Source: Hyphomonadaceae bacterium (GTDB lineage: Bacteria > Pseudomonadota > Alphaproteobacteria > Caulobacterales > Hyphomonadaceae). From it: a DNA stretch of 47,605 bases. Position numbers and translations under genes: made by a program. Where the stretch lies: the NCBI GenBank assembly GCA_030697555.1, contig JAUYPV010000173.1:1-47605 (forward strand). The letters run 5' to 3'. Shown here in pieces: positions 24,525-33,177 of this stretch (position 1 is its first letter; each line of letters starts with the position of its first letter). The notes under the pieces were generated by a model. That model made no database searches. It saw only the letters and a list, made by a program, of their open reading frames with translations, and had not been told where the DNA came from.

Positions 24525-26855
24525 TCAAGACACCTGCTTCAGCGGCGCGGCGACGACTGCGCCGCCATTGAGAAGCGGGCGGCCCTGCATCGCGGCAGCC
24601 AGTTTCGCCGTCAGTTCGCGCTGGTCCAGCGGCTTGGACACATAGTCCGACATGCCGAGCGCAAGGTAGCGTTCGCGGTCGCCGCTCATCGCATCGGCGG
24701 TGAGCGCTATCACCGGAAGGTCACGCCATTTCTCGCCGCTGGCGCGAATGCGCTTGATGGCTTCCTTGCCGTCCATCACCGGCATGTGGACGTCCAGGAG
24801 CACCAGGTCGAACGCCTCGTCATGAAGGCGGTCGAGCGCCTCCTGCCCGTTGGTCGCCTCAACAAACGCCGGCGAAAGCTGAGCGACGAACAGCTTCACC
24901 ACCTGCCGGTTCACGGCGTTGTCGTCGACCAGGAGGATCTTGATGCCGCGCATGCCGCGAAGCTGGTCTTCGGTGACGGTTGGCAGATGCGGCTGGTGGA
25001 TCACGGGCGCCGCCGCCTCGTCCACCGCCTCGGCCATGAAGGTGAGCGTGAAGGTCGAACCTCGGCCGGACTCACTGGCCACCGTGACGTCGCCGCCCAT
25101 CAGGCGGGCGAGCTGACGTGTGATCGCAAGGCCGAGGCCTGATCCGCCGAAGCGGCGGGTGATGGTGGCGTCGGCCTGCGTGAAGGTCGTGAACAGCTTG
25201 GCGAGCGTCGCCTGGTTCATGCCAATGCCCGTGTCGGACACTGCAACGTTGATCTTCCAGCCGCGGTTTTCGACCTCCTCGGCCGAAACAGCCACCTTCA
25301 CGACGCCGCGCTCGGTGAACTTGATGGCATTGGAAAGCAGGTTGCCCACGCACTGGCGCACGCGCACCGGATCGTAGTGCAGTTTTTCCGGCATGCCCGG
25401 GGCGATCTGCAGGTCGATATTGAGCCCCCGCTCCACCGCGCGCTGCAGGAAGAGCTGGCGCAGGCGGTCGAACGTGACGGCCAGTTCGCCATCGACGGTC
25501 GCAATCTCGATCTTGCCCGCTTCGATCTTGGACAGGTCCAGCACGTCGTTGAGCAGCGCCGTCAGCGTCTTCCCGGAGTCGAGGATGACGTTGACCTTTT
25601 CCTGCTGTGGCCCGCTGAGGTCGTCGGCTGCCAGCGACTGCGCCATGCCGAGGACGCCGTTTAGCGGGGTGCGGATCTCGTGGCTCATTGAGGCAAGGAA
25701 GCTGGATTTCGCGATCGTCGCCGCTTCGGCCTGCTGCTTGGCCTCGATCAGCGCCAGTTCCTGCTGTTTCTGCTGCTGGATGTCGAGCATCAGGCCGACC
25801 GCGCGCGTCGGAACGCCGTGCTCATTGCGCTGGACGCGCATGAAGATGCGCACCCATTGCTCGCCGCCATTCGGGCGATGGAGCCGCGCATCGATCGACT
25901 CGACTTCCTGCGAACGCAGGCAGCGTTCCCAGCTTTCGCGCACCGCCGCGATGTCATCGTCGTGGTACATGCCGAACGGTCGCATGGCGTGCCGCGTCAG
26001 CGCATCGGCGCCGGCGAGCGCCTGGTATTGCGGCGAAGTCCAGCGTTCGGACGAGCGCAGGTCGATCTCGTAGACGCCGGCGCTGGCGGCGCTCATCGCA
26101 ATCTCAAGGCGGTCCTGCATCACGGCCGCCTGATCGCGCGCATCCACCAGCTCGGTGATATTCTGGCTTATGCCGAAGACCTCATATCGGCCCGAGGTCA
26201 GCCTGCGGCCCGAGACGAAATGCACCAGCGTGTGGCGCCAGCCGCCGTCCGGCTTGCGCCGGCGGAGCGAGCATGTCGCGGCGCCGCCTTGCGTGGTGAT
26301 GCGCTCGCGGATCCCCGCGTCCTTGTCGATATCGTCGGGGTGCAGCGTGTGCACAATCTCGTCGAGCCGGATCGGGCCGTGCGGCGCGCCATCGCTGCGC
26401 TTCATCAGCGCCTCGGAGAATTGGAACATGCGCGTGTCCGGATCGTATCGGAACATCCCGACATCGGCGTCGCGCATCAGCCGGTCGCGTACGTCGATCG
26501 CCGACACCAGCTTGCCGAGCATGCCCCATTCGGCGGTGACATCGATGAGAGTGACGATGCCGCCATCCTGCCCCCGCGGGCCCTTCGGACGCAGCCAGCG
26601 GTCGCCGCGCGGATGGTTGAACCGGTAGACCGAACCGTCGCCGTAGGAGTTGTGCTCGATCGAGGCCGCTTCGAGGAAGTCTTTCAGTCCACGATCGATG
26701 ACAGCGCCGGACTCGACGCCGGTCAGATCGAAGAAATACGGATTGACCGAGCTTATCCGCCCATCCTCGTCGACGTATGCCGCCGCGATCCCGAGCGCAT
26801 CAAGCGGCTCGAGCAACGCCGCGGCGTCGGTCTCGGAAGTTATGGGCAAGGGCAC
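24525..26855 (-). CDS. PAS-containing hybrid sensor histidine kinase
   Basis: About 776 residues without TM segments, so a cytosolic sensor. PAS-type domains come first (DALGIAAAYVDEDGRISSVN onward, a second region with MFRYDPDTRMFQFSEA, and a PAS_3-like part with ERWTSPQYQALAGAD). A coiled coil follows (QQQKQQELALIEAKQQAEAA). Then HisKA with the phosphorylated His in ASMSHEIRTPLNG, HATPase with N, G1 and G2 boxes (LLSNAIKFTE, VSDTGIGM, GGSGLGLAI), and a receiver domain (LLVDDNAVNRQVV, with the acceptor Asp in LVLLDVHMPVMDG). The start is GTG 26855 behind CGGGGGGC, which fits better than the first codon of the frame at 26927. No partner regulator is adjacent. Confidence 0.92.
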   Translation of the reverse strand: MPLPITSETDAAALLEPLDALGIAAAYVDEDGRISSVNPYFFDLTGVESGAVIDRGLKDFLEAASIEHNSYGDGSVYRFNHPRGDRWLRPKGPRGQDGGIVTLIDVTAEWGMLGKLVSAIDVRDRLMRDADVGMFRYDPDTRMFQFSEALMKRSDGAPHGPIRLDEIVHTLHPDDIDKDAGIRERITTQGGAATCSLRRRKPDGGWRHTLVHFVSGRRLTSGRYEVFGISQNITELVDARDQAAVMQDRLEIAMSAASAGVYEIDLRSSERWTSPQYQALAGADALTRHAMRPFGMYHDDDIAAVRESWERCLRSQEVESIDARLHRPNGGEQWVRIFMRVQRNEHGVPTRAVGLMLDIQQQKQQELALIEAKQQAEAATIAKSSFLASMSHEIRTPLNGVLGMAQSLAADDLSGPQQEKVNVILDSGKTLTALLNDVLDLSKIEAGKIEIATVDGELAVTFDRLRQLFLQRAVERGLNIDLQIAPGMPEKLHYDPVRVRQCVGNLLSNAIKFTERGVVKVAVSAEEVENRGWKINVAVSDTGIGMNQATLAKLFTTFTQADATITRRFGGSGLGLAITRQLARLMGGDVTVASESGRGSTFTLTFMAEAVDEAAAPVIHQPHLPTVTEDQLRGMRGIKILLVDDNAVNRQVVKLFVAQLSPAFVEATNGQEALDRLHDEAFDLVLLDVHMPVMDGKEAIKRIRASGEKWRDLPVIALTADAMSGDRERYLALGMSDYVSKPLDQRELTAKLAAAMQGRPLLNGGAVVAAPLKQVS

Positions 26856-26984
26856 GCCCCCCGGGAGGCAACAAAGAAAGTAATGCCTCAAGCTAGCGGC
26901 AGCGGCGTTAATGACGCCTTTCCGCACTAGCGTAAACCCAACGTTTCCCGGGTTTTCCCATAGTCGGCGTGGTGAAATTCGTCG

Positions 26985-28667
26985 TTAGCCCGAAGTGATG
27001 GCGCCGCTGCCCATCGGCCGCTGAAGACCGCCCATTCCGCCCACCTCGTCGGGCCGGGCGATGAATTTTGCGTCGGTGGACGCGAAGTAATCAGGCGAAC
27101 GCACGGTCGATACCTTGATGAATTCGGCCTCGACCTGATCGGCCTTCAAGGAGAGCAGCGTATAGCCCTTGGAAAATGCGTTATAAAATACGACCTCTTC
27201 GTTAGCTTCTGGCATCAGCCAGTTGATCTCCTCGAACGGCATGTTGTCGCCCGCGCCGTTGGACGTGATCGACGTGCAGCCGAATTCGACCCCCCGTTTC
27301 TGGCCGGCCGCATCGTGCAGCTCGTTGGCCCAGGCTGTGTGCGTGTCGCCGGTCAGCGTGACCAGCTTGGCTTTGGCGGCTTTCGCGCTGACGTAGAGCC
27401 GTTCGCGTGCGGCGGGGAAACCGCTCCAGCTATCGAGATTCCACGGCAGGCCGTATTTGGCCGACTCCCAGAAACGCCGGCTGCCGGCGGACACCTGTCC
27501 GTATTTCTCGGCCGGCAGGCCTTTCTGCAGATCCGGCATCTTCACCTTGGCCATGGTGACCTGGTTGCCCAGCACCTGCCATTTCTTGCCGGACTGGACC
27601 GAGGCCTTCAGGCCTTCCGCCAGCCAGGCTTCCTGTTGCGGGCCGAGCAGCGTGCGGTTGGGATCGTTGACCTTAGCCATCAATGCATTGGCGACGGCCT
27701 GCTTCTGGTTGTCGGCGGCGAGGCCGACCTCATCGATGGTGAGGTCCATGCCGCGCGCGATCAGGCGGCTCTCCAGCAGGAACAGCGTCGCGAGATCGCC
27801 TATGTCGAACTTCCGGTAGATCGCCTCGCGCGGGCTGCCGGCGACCGGATCGCGCACGGGCATCCATTCCATGTAGGCCTGGACCGCGGCGGCCTTGCGG
27901 TCCGCCCAGCTGCCTTCCGTTTCCGTCTGGTGGTTCTCCGCCCCTTCTGAGTAGGAGTTGTTGGCGCTCTCATGGTCGTCCCAGGTGCAGAACCAGGGCG
28001 CGGCTGCGTGCGCCGCCTGCAGCATCGTGTCGGAGCGGTACTGCGCATAGCGCGTGCGATAGTCCGCCAGCTTCACGCATTCATGCGCCGGCTCGTGGTT
28101 GCGGCCGAGCTGTTTGCCGATCGCGCCGCCATAGCCCTCCTGCCCGTACTCGTAGATGTAGTCGCCAAGGCAGATGACCGCGTCGACATCCTTGCGTTTG
28201 GCGATCTCGCGATAGGCGTTGAAATAGCCGAACGGCCAGTTGGCGCAGGAGACCACGGCCATCTTGTAATCAGCCGTGCCATTGGCCGGCAGCGTGCGCG
28301 TGATGCCAGATGGCGATGTCGTCCGGCCGACCGTGAACCAGTAATAATAGACCTGCCCCGCCGACAGCCCATCGACATCGACCTTGACCGTGTAGTCGCG
28401 CTCGGGGCCCGTGCTGACGGCGCCGCGCCGGATGATCGTCTTGAACTCCGGATCGCGCGCCACAGCCCAGCGGACCGGGACCGGCCCGGGCGTATCTGGC
28501 GTCAGCCGTGTCCAGATGATGACCCGCGAGGAGGTGGGATCGCCCGAGGCCACGCCATGGCCGAAGGCAACTTTGCCGGCATAGCTGGTCGATTCCGTGG
28601 TCGCGCAGGCGGCGGCGAGACCTGCCGCGCCAAAGCCAAGTGCGCCGCGCCGGGTCAGCTTGGTCAT
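26985..28667 (-). CDS. phoD: Alkaline phosphatase D family protein (PhoD), Tat-exported
   Basis: The 560-residue metallophosphoesterase/phosphodiesterase acts outside the cytoplasm. The N-terminus carries a twin-arginine signal (TRRGALGFGAAGLAAAC), with a lipobox-like end. An Ig-like N-terminal PhoD_N domain has FGHGVASGDPTSSRVIIWTR. The metal-site core has SCANWPFGYFNAYREIA, CLGDYIYEYG, WDDHESANN and LTGDTHTAWANEL. These are the PhoD family motifs, so phosphate monoester/diester release is expected. The ATG at 28667 has AGAGGGAT upstream. It is divergent from rluD. No obvious Pho box stands in the 77-base gap. Confidence 0.93.
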   Translation of the reverse strand: MTKLTRRGALGFGAAGLAAACATTESTSYAGKVAFGHGVASGDPTSSRVIIWTRLTPDTPGPVPVRWAVARDPEFKTIIRRGAVSTGPERDYTVKVDVDGLSAGQVYYYWFTVGRTTSPSGITRTLPANGTADYKMAVVSCANWPFGYFNAYREIAKRKDVDAVICLGDYIYEYGQEGYGGAIGKQLGRNHEPAHECVKLADYRTRYAQYRSDTMLQAAHAAAPWFCTWDDHESANNSYSEGAENHQTETEGSWADRKAAAVQAYMEWMPVRDPVAGSPREAIYRKFDIGDLATLFLLESRLIARGMDLTIDEVGLAADNQKQAVANALMAKVNDPNRTLLGPQQEAWLAEGLKASVQSGKKWQVLGNQVTMAKVKMPDLQKGLPAEKYGQVSAGSRRFWESAKYGLPWNLDSWSGFPAARERLYVSAKAAKAKLVTLTGDTHTAWANELHDAAGQKRGVEFGCTSITSNGAGDNMPFEEINWLMPEANEEVVFYNAFSKGYTLLSLKADQVEAEFIKVSTVRSPDYFASTDAKFIARPDEVGGMGGLQRPMGSGAITSG

Positions 28668-28744
28668 GGATTTATCCCTCTTGCCGCTGTAGTCCCCGAA
28701 TCCCGAACCCGTTTTCCTACCTCGCACCCCCTCGCGACGAAAGC

Positions 28745-29824
28745 ATGACCGAGCAGAACCCTCCACCCCTGACGGTCACTGCCCCTGCGGACGCTGGGGG
28801 AGCGCGCCTGGACAAATGGCTGGCCGAGGCCGGTATCGGCATGTCGCGCTCGCGCCTGCGCGCCCTGATCGAGGAAGGCAAGGTGACGCTCAATGGCATG
28901 CCCGCCACCGATCCCAGCGCGAAAGTGGTCGCTGGCGGGACTTACCTTGTCGTCCCGCCGCCGCCGCTCGCCGCCGAACCGCATGCCGAAGACATACCGC
29001 TCGACGTGCTGTTCGAGGACAAGCACCTCATTATCATCAACAAGCCGCCCGGCATGGTCGTCCACCCGGCGGCAGGACAGGAGACCGGCACGCTGGTCAA
29101 TGCCCTGCTCCACCACTGCGGACCTGACCTGACCGGCATCGGCGGCGTTGCCCGGCCCGGCATCGTGCACCGGCTCGACAAGGACACTTCAGGCGTGATG
29201 GTCGCCGCCAAGACCGAGGCAACCCACACCGCGCTCACCGCGATGTTCGCCGCCCACAATATCGAGCGCGCCTACCTGGCTGTCACGCGTGGCAGTCCAC
29301 GTCCGCTGATCGGCCGGATCGAAACCAACATCGCCCGGTCGCAGACCGACCGGAAAAAGATGGCGGTGGTGAAGGAGAAGCATTTCCGCGCCGACGCCTG
29401 GTCGAACGATCCCAACCTGGTGGGCGATGACACGCTGCACGGAAAGATCGCCATCACCAACTACCGCGTGCTGCAGACTTTCGGACGGCTCGATGCAACG
29501 GGAACGCAGCCGGCCGCGGCGCTAGTCGAATGCCGGCTGGAGACCGGCCGCACCCACCAGATCCGCGTTCACATGGCGCATATCGGCGCGCCGGTACTGG
29601 GCGACCAGACCTACGGCAAGCATCGCTGGCTGAAGGCCGATGGCAAAGGCCCCGCCTTCGAACGCGCCACAGCCGCCACGAAAGCCTTCGAACGCCAGGC
29701 GCTGCACGCCTTCATCCTGGGCTTCGAACATCCGATCACGAAGAAAGCGCTTCGCTTCGAAGCTCCGCCACCCGCTGACATGCAGGCGCTAATCGATGCG
29801 CTGAAGGCCATGCCCGGCAGCTAG
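28745..29824 (+). CDS. rluD: Ribosomal large-subunit pseudouridine synthase (RluD-like)
   Basis: A 359-residue RNA-modifying enzyme of the RluA/RluD family. The S4 RNA-binding domain is at about 18-80 (GGARLDKWLAEAGIGMSRSRLRALIEEG). The catalytic domain follows with INKPPGMVVHPAAGQETGTLVNALLHH and the motif HRLDKDTSGVMV, whose Asp is catalytic. TGRTHQIRVHMAHIGAPVLGD is the third signature. This order suggests RluD (23S positions 1911/1915/1917) rather than RluA/C. The ATG at 28745 has no strong ribosome site (CGAAAG). The stop overlaps the convergent broken TonB_C gene by 4 bases. Confidence 0.92.
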   Translation: MTEQNPPPLTVTAPADAGGARLDKWLAEAGIGMSRSRLRALIEEGKVTLNGMPATDPSAKVVAGGTYLVVPPPPLAAEPHAEDIPLDVLFEDKHLIIINKPPGMVVHPAAGQETGTLVNALLHHCGPDLTGIGGVARPGIVHRLDKDTSGVMVAAKTEATHTALTAMFAAHNIERAYLAVTRGSPRPLIGRIETNIARSQTDRKKMAVVKEKHFRADAWSNDPNLVGDDTLHGKIAITNYRVLQTFGRLDATGTQPAAALVECRLETGRTHQIRVHMAHIGAPVLGDQTYGKHRWLKADGKGPAFERATAATKAFERQALHAFILGFEHPITKKALRFEAPPPADMQALIDALKAMPGS

Positions 29825-30558
29825 CCTGGAGGCTTCCAAGTGTATTCTACCGGAACACCGCAAACGCCAACAGCGACGCCATCCTTCATCGCGGGTGAGA
29901 ACTGCGCTTTGGCAATCCATCTGCCCGTCGCGGTATCCAGCCGCTGAGAGCCGCTCGACTTCCACATCGCGATCGTTTCGACCTTACCCTCCTTGCCGAG
30001 GCAGACCGTAAGTTCGACTTTGCCCTTCTCCCGCTTCGCGAGAGATTCCGTGGGATAAACCGGCGGCGCCAAATCGACAGGAAGCTGCGGCAGCTGTTCA
30101 GGCTTCAAGTCTTGGAGTTGGGGATACAGCTTCGTCAGCGATGCCCGGTCCGTCGAGTCGCGCTTCCACTCATACATCAGCGGGTATCTGCACACCGCCA
30201 CTGGAACTCCATTGACCTCGCCCGGAGCGAATTTCGCCTCCTTGATCCACTTCAGCGTCGCGTCATCAAGTCGCTTGAAGCCGGTGGATTTCTCCAGTTC
30301 GGTTTTTGTCACGCGCCCACTCGCATCGATGCAAAGTTTCAGCTTCGCGACACCCTCTTCTCCCGACCTGATGGACGAGACCGGATACTCAGGCGGCTTT
30401 CCGTCGCCCGCTGAAACGAGGCGAGGTTTCTTCGTTACCGACGGATCGCCGGCATCGACAGCTGTTTATTGAGCGGTGGCGACGATGGGCAATGCAAACA
30501 GAATGGCAATCAGCGCGGCGGCACGAAAAAAGAGCGGAAAACAAAGCGAGTCCGACAT
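29821..30558 (-). pseudogene. Secreted protein with two TonB_C-type repeats, broken by an in-frame stop
   Basis: A full-length frame of about 245 codons begins at ATG 30558 (GGGAG upstream). It has a normal signal peptide ending LPIVATAQ, then an in-frame TAA at 30466-30468, directly after the predicted cleavage site. Reading continues in the same frame with TAVDAGDPSV and two TonB C-terminal-like repeats. Repeat 1 has VAKLKLCIDASGRV ... VAVCRYPLMYEWK and repeat 2 VELTVCLGKEGKV ... VGVCGVPVEYTWK, each with the same Cys pair. The only distal restart is a GTG at 30312, without signal peptide. A CAA-to-TAA change explains it. Alternatives are a sequencing error or readthrough. A single-repeat paralogue lies upstream. 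Confidence 0.72.
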
Positions 30559-30710
30559 ATTTCTCCCGTTCAGAACTCGCGGCGCGGCGTTAGGCATAGA
30601 TTGAAGATCTTCACGGCCATCCGCGTTCGGCCGGCCGAGCGTTCCTGCGCGTCCACCTGCAGGCAGGCTACAGCCCTGACACAGCAGCACAAGAACCTCG
30701 TGCCGCCGGT

Positions 30711-31187
30711 TTACGGGACGGGAGCGGTGAACTGCCAGACCCAGTCGAGCTTGTATCCGCAGACGGCGAACGGCTCGTTGTTGAACATGGCCGGCTTGTA
30801 TTTGGCTGTCTTCGCCCATTCGATCGTCGCTTCGTCGAGTGAGAGATTGCCCGAGGAATTGGCGATGCGGATGTCGACCAGCTTCCCTTCCGTGGTGATG
30901 CAGGTTTCGAGCGAGGTCGTGCCTTCCGCCTCGTCGCGCAGCGCGGCGTTGGGGTATTTCGGCAGCTTGGTCGAGGGGTCGATCGACGGTCTTTCGGTCA
31001 GCCCGGGCAACCGGGCCCGCCACTGAACGAAAAAGGCCGGACGGTCCGCGTTTCCGGGTTCGCTTTTCTGGATCAAGGCGGGATCGACCGGCGGCGGCAC
31101 CCCATCCGAGGCGCACCCGGCAACGACAAGGGCGGCCGCCAACAGGCCAGCCCAGCGCCCCGCCCTCAAACGTCCTGCAGCGTACAT
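30711..31187 (-). CDS. Lipoprotein with a TonB_C-type domain
   Basis: The 158-residue lipoprotein has signal and lipobox LLAAALVVAGC. A linker leads to one TonB C-terminal-like domain: LPKYPNAALRDEAEGTTSLETC and ITTEGKLVDIRIANSSGN, and at the end FAVCGYKLDWVWQF. It keeps the Cys pair (LETC and AVC) seen in both repeats of the downstream broken gene, so the two are paralogues. It lacks the N-terminal TM anchor and Pro-rich spacer of true TonB, so energy transduction is unlikely. A periplasmic or outer-membrane structural or binding role is more plausible. The start is backed by AAGGGGG. Confidence 0.75.
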   Translation of the reverse strand: MYAAGRLRAGRWAGLLAAALVVAGCASDGVPPPVDPALIQKSEPGNADRPAFFVQWRARLPGLTERPSIDPSTKLPKYPNAALRDEAEGTTSLETCITTEGKLVDIRIANSSGNLSLDEATIEWAKTAKYKPAMFNNEPFAVCGYKLDWVWQFTAPVP

Positions 31188-31273
31188 GCTGCCCCCTTAC
31201 CGAAGATACGCACGGTAGAAACAGGATGGCATATTGGATGTGATTTGGAACCAGGATTCGCGCGGCCGAAGCG

Positions 31274-31687
31274 TCAATTCAGGCTGCCGATGAGCTTGGA
31301 CCATTCCTCGGGGCTCATGAAGCCGTCGCGGTCGGTGTCGACGTATTCCTTGAAGACGTAGGCGTGGTAGCCGAGGAACTCCCGCTGGGTGAGCGCCTTG
31401 CGGTTTTCTTCGGTATTAAAGGCGTCGAACGTGCGCTGGGCGTTGGTCCTGGCCCGGCCCTGCAGGGAGTCCTTGAACTCGCCGTACTGGAGAGCGCCGT
31501 CCGCATCCACGTCGGACTGGGTGAATTTGGTGACCTGGAAGGTCAGGTATTCATTGAGGTTGCACTTGCCGTCGCCGTCCTTGTCCAGGAAGCGGATCGC
31601 AACGGCGGGATCGAGCGTCTGTTGCGCAACCGCCGGTCCGGCCGTTAGGGCAGCGAGCATCAGTACGGCGCCGAAACGAACATTCAT
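31274..31687 (-). CDS. Secreted EF-hand calcium-binding protein
   Basis: 137 residues. MNVRFGAVLMLAALTAGPAVAQ is a Sec signal with an AVA-Q site. Three EF-hand loops are readable in the mature part: DKDGDGKCNLNEYL, DVDADGALQYGEF and DTDRDGFMSPEEW, each with D-x-D-x-D-G and a Glu at position 12. The first is slightly changed by a Cys. Such small periplasmic calmodulin-like proteins are common in Caulobacterales-type genomes, but their partners are unknown. The ATG at 31687 follows GGGGATCC. It is divergent from rpoH across 366 bases. Confidence 0.83.
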   Translation of the reverse strand: MNVRFGAVLMLAALTAGPAVAQQTLDPAVAIRFLDKDGDGKCNLNEYLTFQVTKFTQSDVDADGALQYGEFKDSLQGRARTNAQRTFDAFNTEENRKALTQREFLGYHAYVFKEYVDTDRDGFMSPEEWSKLIGSLN

Positions 31688-32053
31688 GATGTGGATCCCC
31701 GGATTCTCTTGAACCTGCGAACGGATGCTACCAGCTGGTAGAAACCGGCCCAATAGGCCGGCACAGGCGTTTCTGGCTTGCCGAAATTCTACCTGCAGAG
31801 TCAGGTATTAGCCGCACTACTCCGTGCGGAGAGATAGCCGTGTCCCAGCCGCCCTTTAAGAGCGATATTGGTACACCCATCTAGGACCGATGACGGACGG
31901 GGGCGGGACCACAATCCTGCCGAGAACCTTCGTAAGATCGCGGCGTTAGCCCAACAGGGCTTGACGGTGCGGGTACAATAAAGATCGCGAGCCTTTCCTC
32001 CCCCAGATACTTGGTAAAATGGCGGGTTCGCGGCAAAAAAGAAGGAGACGGAC
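31688..32053. promoter_or_regulatory. Control region between the EF-hand gene and rpoH, with three hairpins
   Basis: No gene is visible in these 366 bases. Three short hairpins lie close together: CCGGCC-CAATA-GGCCGG (31745-31761), ACCTG-6-CAGGT (31791-31806) and CCGCAC-6-GTGCGG (31812-31829). A TACAAT hexamer lies at about 31975, but no matching -35 at normal distance is evident. The rpoH ribosome site is GAAGGAGA at 32039-32046. A small RNA is possible but unsupported. Confidence 0.35.
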
Positions 32054-32944
32054 ATGGCTAGCATGGCAATCGCGCTCTCCCCTGAACAAGGGCTGTCGCG
32101 CTACCTTTCGGAAATCCGCAAATTCCCGCTTCTCGAGAAGAACGAGGAGTTCATGCTGGCCAAGCGCTGGGCCGAGCATCAGGACTCTGATGCCGCCGAG
32201 CAGATGGTAACCTCCCACCTTCGCCTCGTGGCCAAGATCGCCATGGGTTACCGTGGCTATGGCCTGCCGATGGGCGAGGTCATCTCCGAGGGTAACGTCG
32301 GCCTGATGCAGGCCGTGAAGAAATTCGACCCGGACAAGGGCTTCCGCCTGGCCACTTACGCCATGTGGTGGATCCGCGCCGCGATCCAGGAATACATCCT
32401 GCGCTCGTGGTCGCTGGTGAAGCTCGGCACGACGGCCGCGCAGAAGAAATTGTTCTTCAACCTGCGCCGCCTCAAGGGTGAGATCCAGGCTCTCGAAGAT
32501 GGCGACCTGCGTCCGGAGAACGTGACCACGATCGCCACCAAGCTCGGCGTGACCGAAGCCGAGGTCACCTCGATGAACCGGCGCATGAGCGCCGGCGGCG
32601 ACGCTTCCCTGAACGCCCCGATCGGCGGCATGGATGGCGAAGCCGAATGGCAGGACTGGATCGCCGACGACTCGCCTGGCCAAGCCGAAGTGATGGCCAA
32701 CAAGGATGAGTACGGCGCGCGCATGGAACTGCTTGAGGAAGCGATGGAGTCGCTCAACGAACGTGAGCGCCACATCATCAACGAGCGGCGCCTGAAGGAC
32801 GAGCCGACCACGCTCGAAGACCTGTCGGCGCAGTACAATGTCAGCCGGGAGCGCATCCGCCAGATCGAGGTGCGCGCCTTCGAGAAACTACAAAAAGCCA
32901 TGCGGGACGCAGCACGCGGACGCGGACTTGTAGAGGCTAACTAG
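32054..32944 (+). CDS. rpoH: RNA polymerase sigma-32 factor RpoH
   Basis: The 296-residue sigma factor directs RNA polymerase to heat-shock promoters. Region 1.2/2 begins PEQGLSRYLSEIRKFPLLEKNEEFMLA. Region 2 has SHLRLVAKIAMGYRGYGLP and EGNVGLMQAVKKFDPDKGFRLATYAMWWIRAAIQEYILRSWSLVKLGTT in pieces. QKKLFFNLRR is the RpoH box, which separates it from other sigma-70 members. Region 4.2 helix-turn-helix is TLEDLSAQYNVSRERIRQIEVRAFEKLQ. Spacing to GAAGGAGA is good. A strong GC hairpin follows the stop. Alphaproteobacteria often have more than one rpoH, so which paralogue this is cannot be told. Confidence 0.96.
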   Translation: MASMAIALSPEQGLSRYLSEIRKFPLLEKNEEFMLAKRWAEHQDSDAAEQMVTSHLRLVAKIAMGYRGYGLPMGEVISEGNVGLMQAVKKFDPDKGFRLATYAMWWIRAAIQEYILRSWSLVKLGTTAAQKKLFFNLRRLKGEIQALEDGDLRPENVTTIATKLGVTEAEVTSMNRRMSAGGDASLNAPIGGMDGEAEWQDWIADDSPGQAEVMANKDEYGARMELLEEAMESLNERERHIINERRLKDEPTTLEDLSAQYNVSRERIRQIEVRAFEKLQKAMRDAARGRGLVEAN

Positions 32945-32951
32945 AACCAGA

Positions 32952-32980
32952 CCGGCCCGGGCCCCAAAAGCCCGGGCCGG
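32952..32980 (+). terminator. Strong hairpin after rpoH
   Basis: CCGGCCCGGGC (32952-32962) pairs perfectly with GCCCGGGCCGG (32970-32980) around a 7-base CCCAAAA loop, 8 bases after the rpoH stop. There is no T run behind it, which is frequent in GC-rich bacteria. A smaller hairpin GCCGC-AAAAG-GCGGC follows at 33030-33044. Confidence 0.7.
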
Positions 32981-33049
32981 ATCGCTTCCGGGCCCACGTT
33001 TCCAAACGACGGGTCTGGCAGGCAGGCGCGCCGCAAAAGGCGGCTCGCT

Positions 33050-33095
33050 GTCCGCTCCCGACACGTCACATGGTCCCGATGGTTCGGGAGCGGAC
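33050..33095. other. 12-bp-stem inverted repeat upstream of the P450 gene
   Basis: GTCCGCTCCCGA (33050-33061) and its exact complement (33084-33095) can form a 12-bp stem with a 22-base loop. It lies between the rpoH terminator and the P450 promoter. It may be a second terminator or an intergenic palindromic element. Confidence 0.45.
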
Positions 33096-33132
33096 CATGC
33101 CTTTTCCCCGATAGCTGTACGCGGGTGGCCAA

Positions 33133-33145
33133 ATCAGGTAGGTTG
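33133..33145. promoter_or_regulatory. TetR-type operator in front of the P450 gene
   Basis: TTGACA-C-TGTCAA is a perfect 6-bp-arm palindrome, 32 bases upstream of the P450 start codon. Half-sites of the form TTGACA/TGTCAA are known for TetR regulators of lipid and steroid catabolism genes. No TetR gene is in the window. TTGACA may also be the -35 hexamer. Confidence 0.5.
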
Positions 33146-33177
33146 ACACTGTCAATCTCCCGCATAAGGCCGACGCC

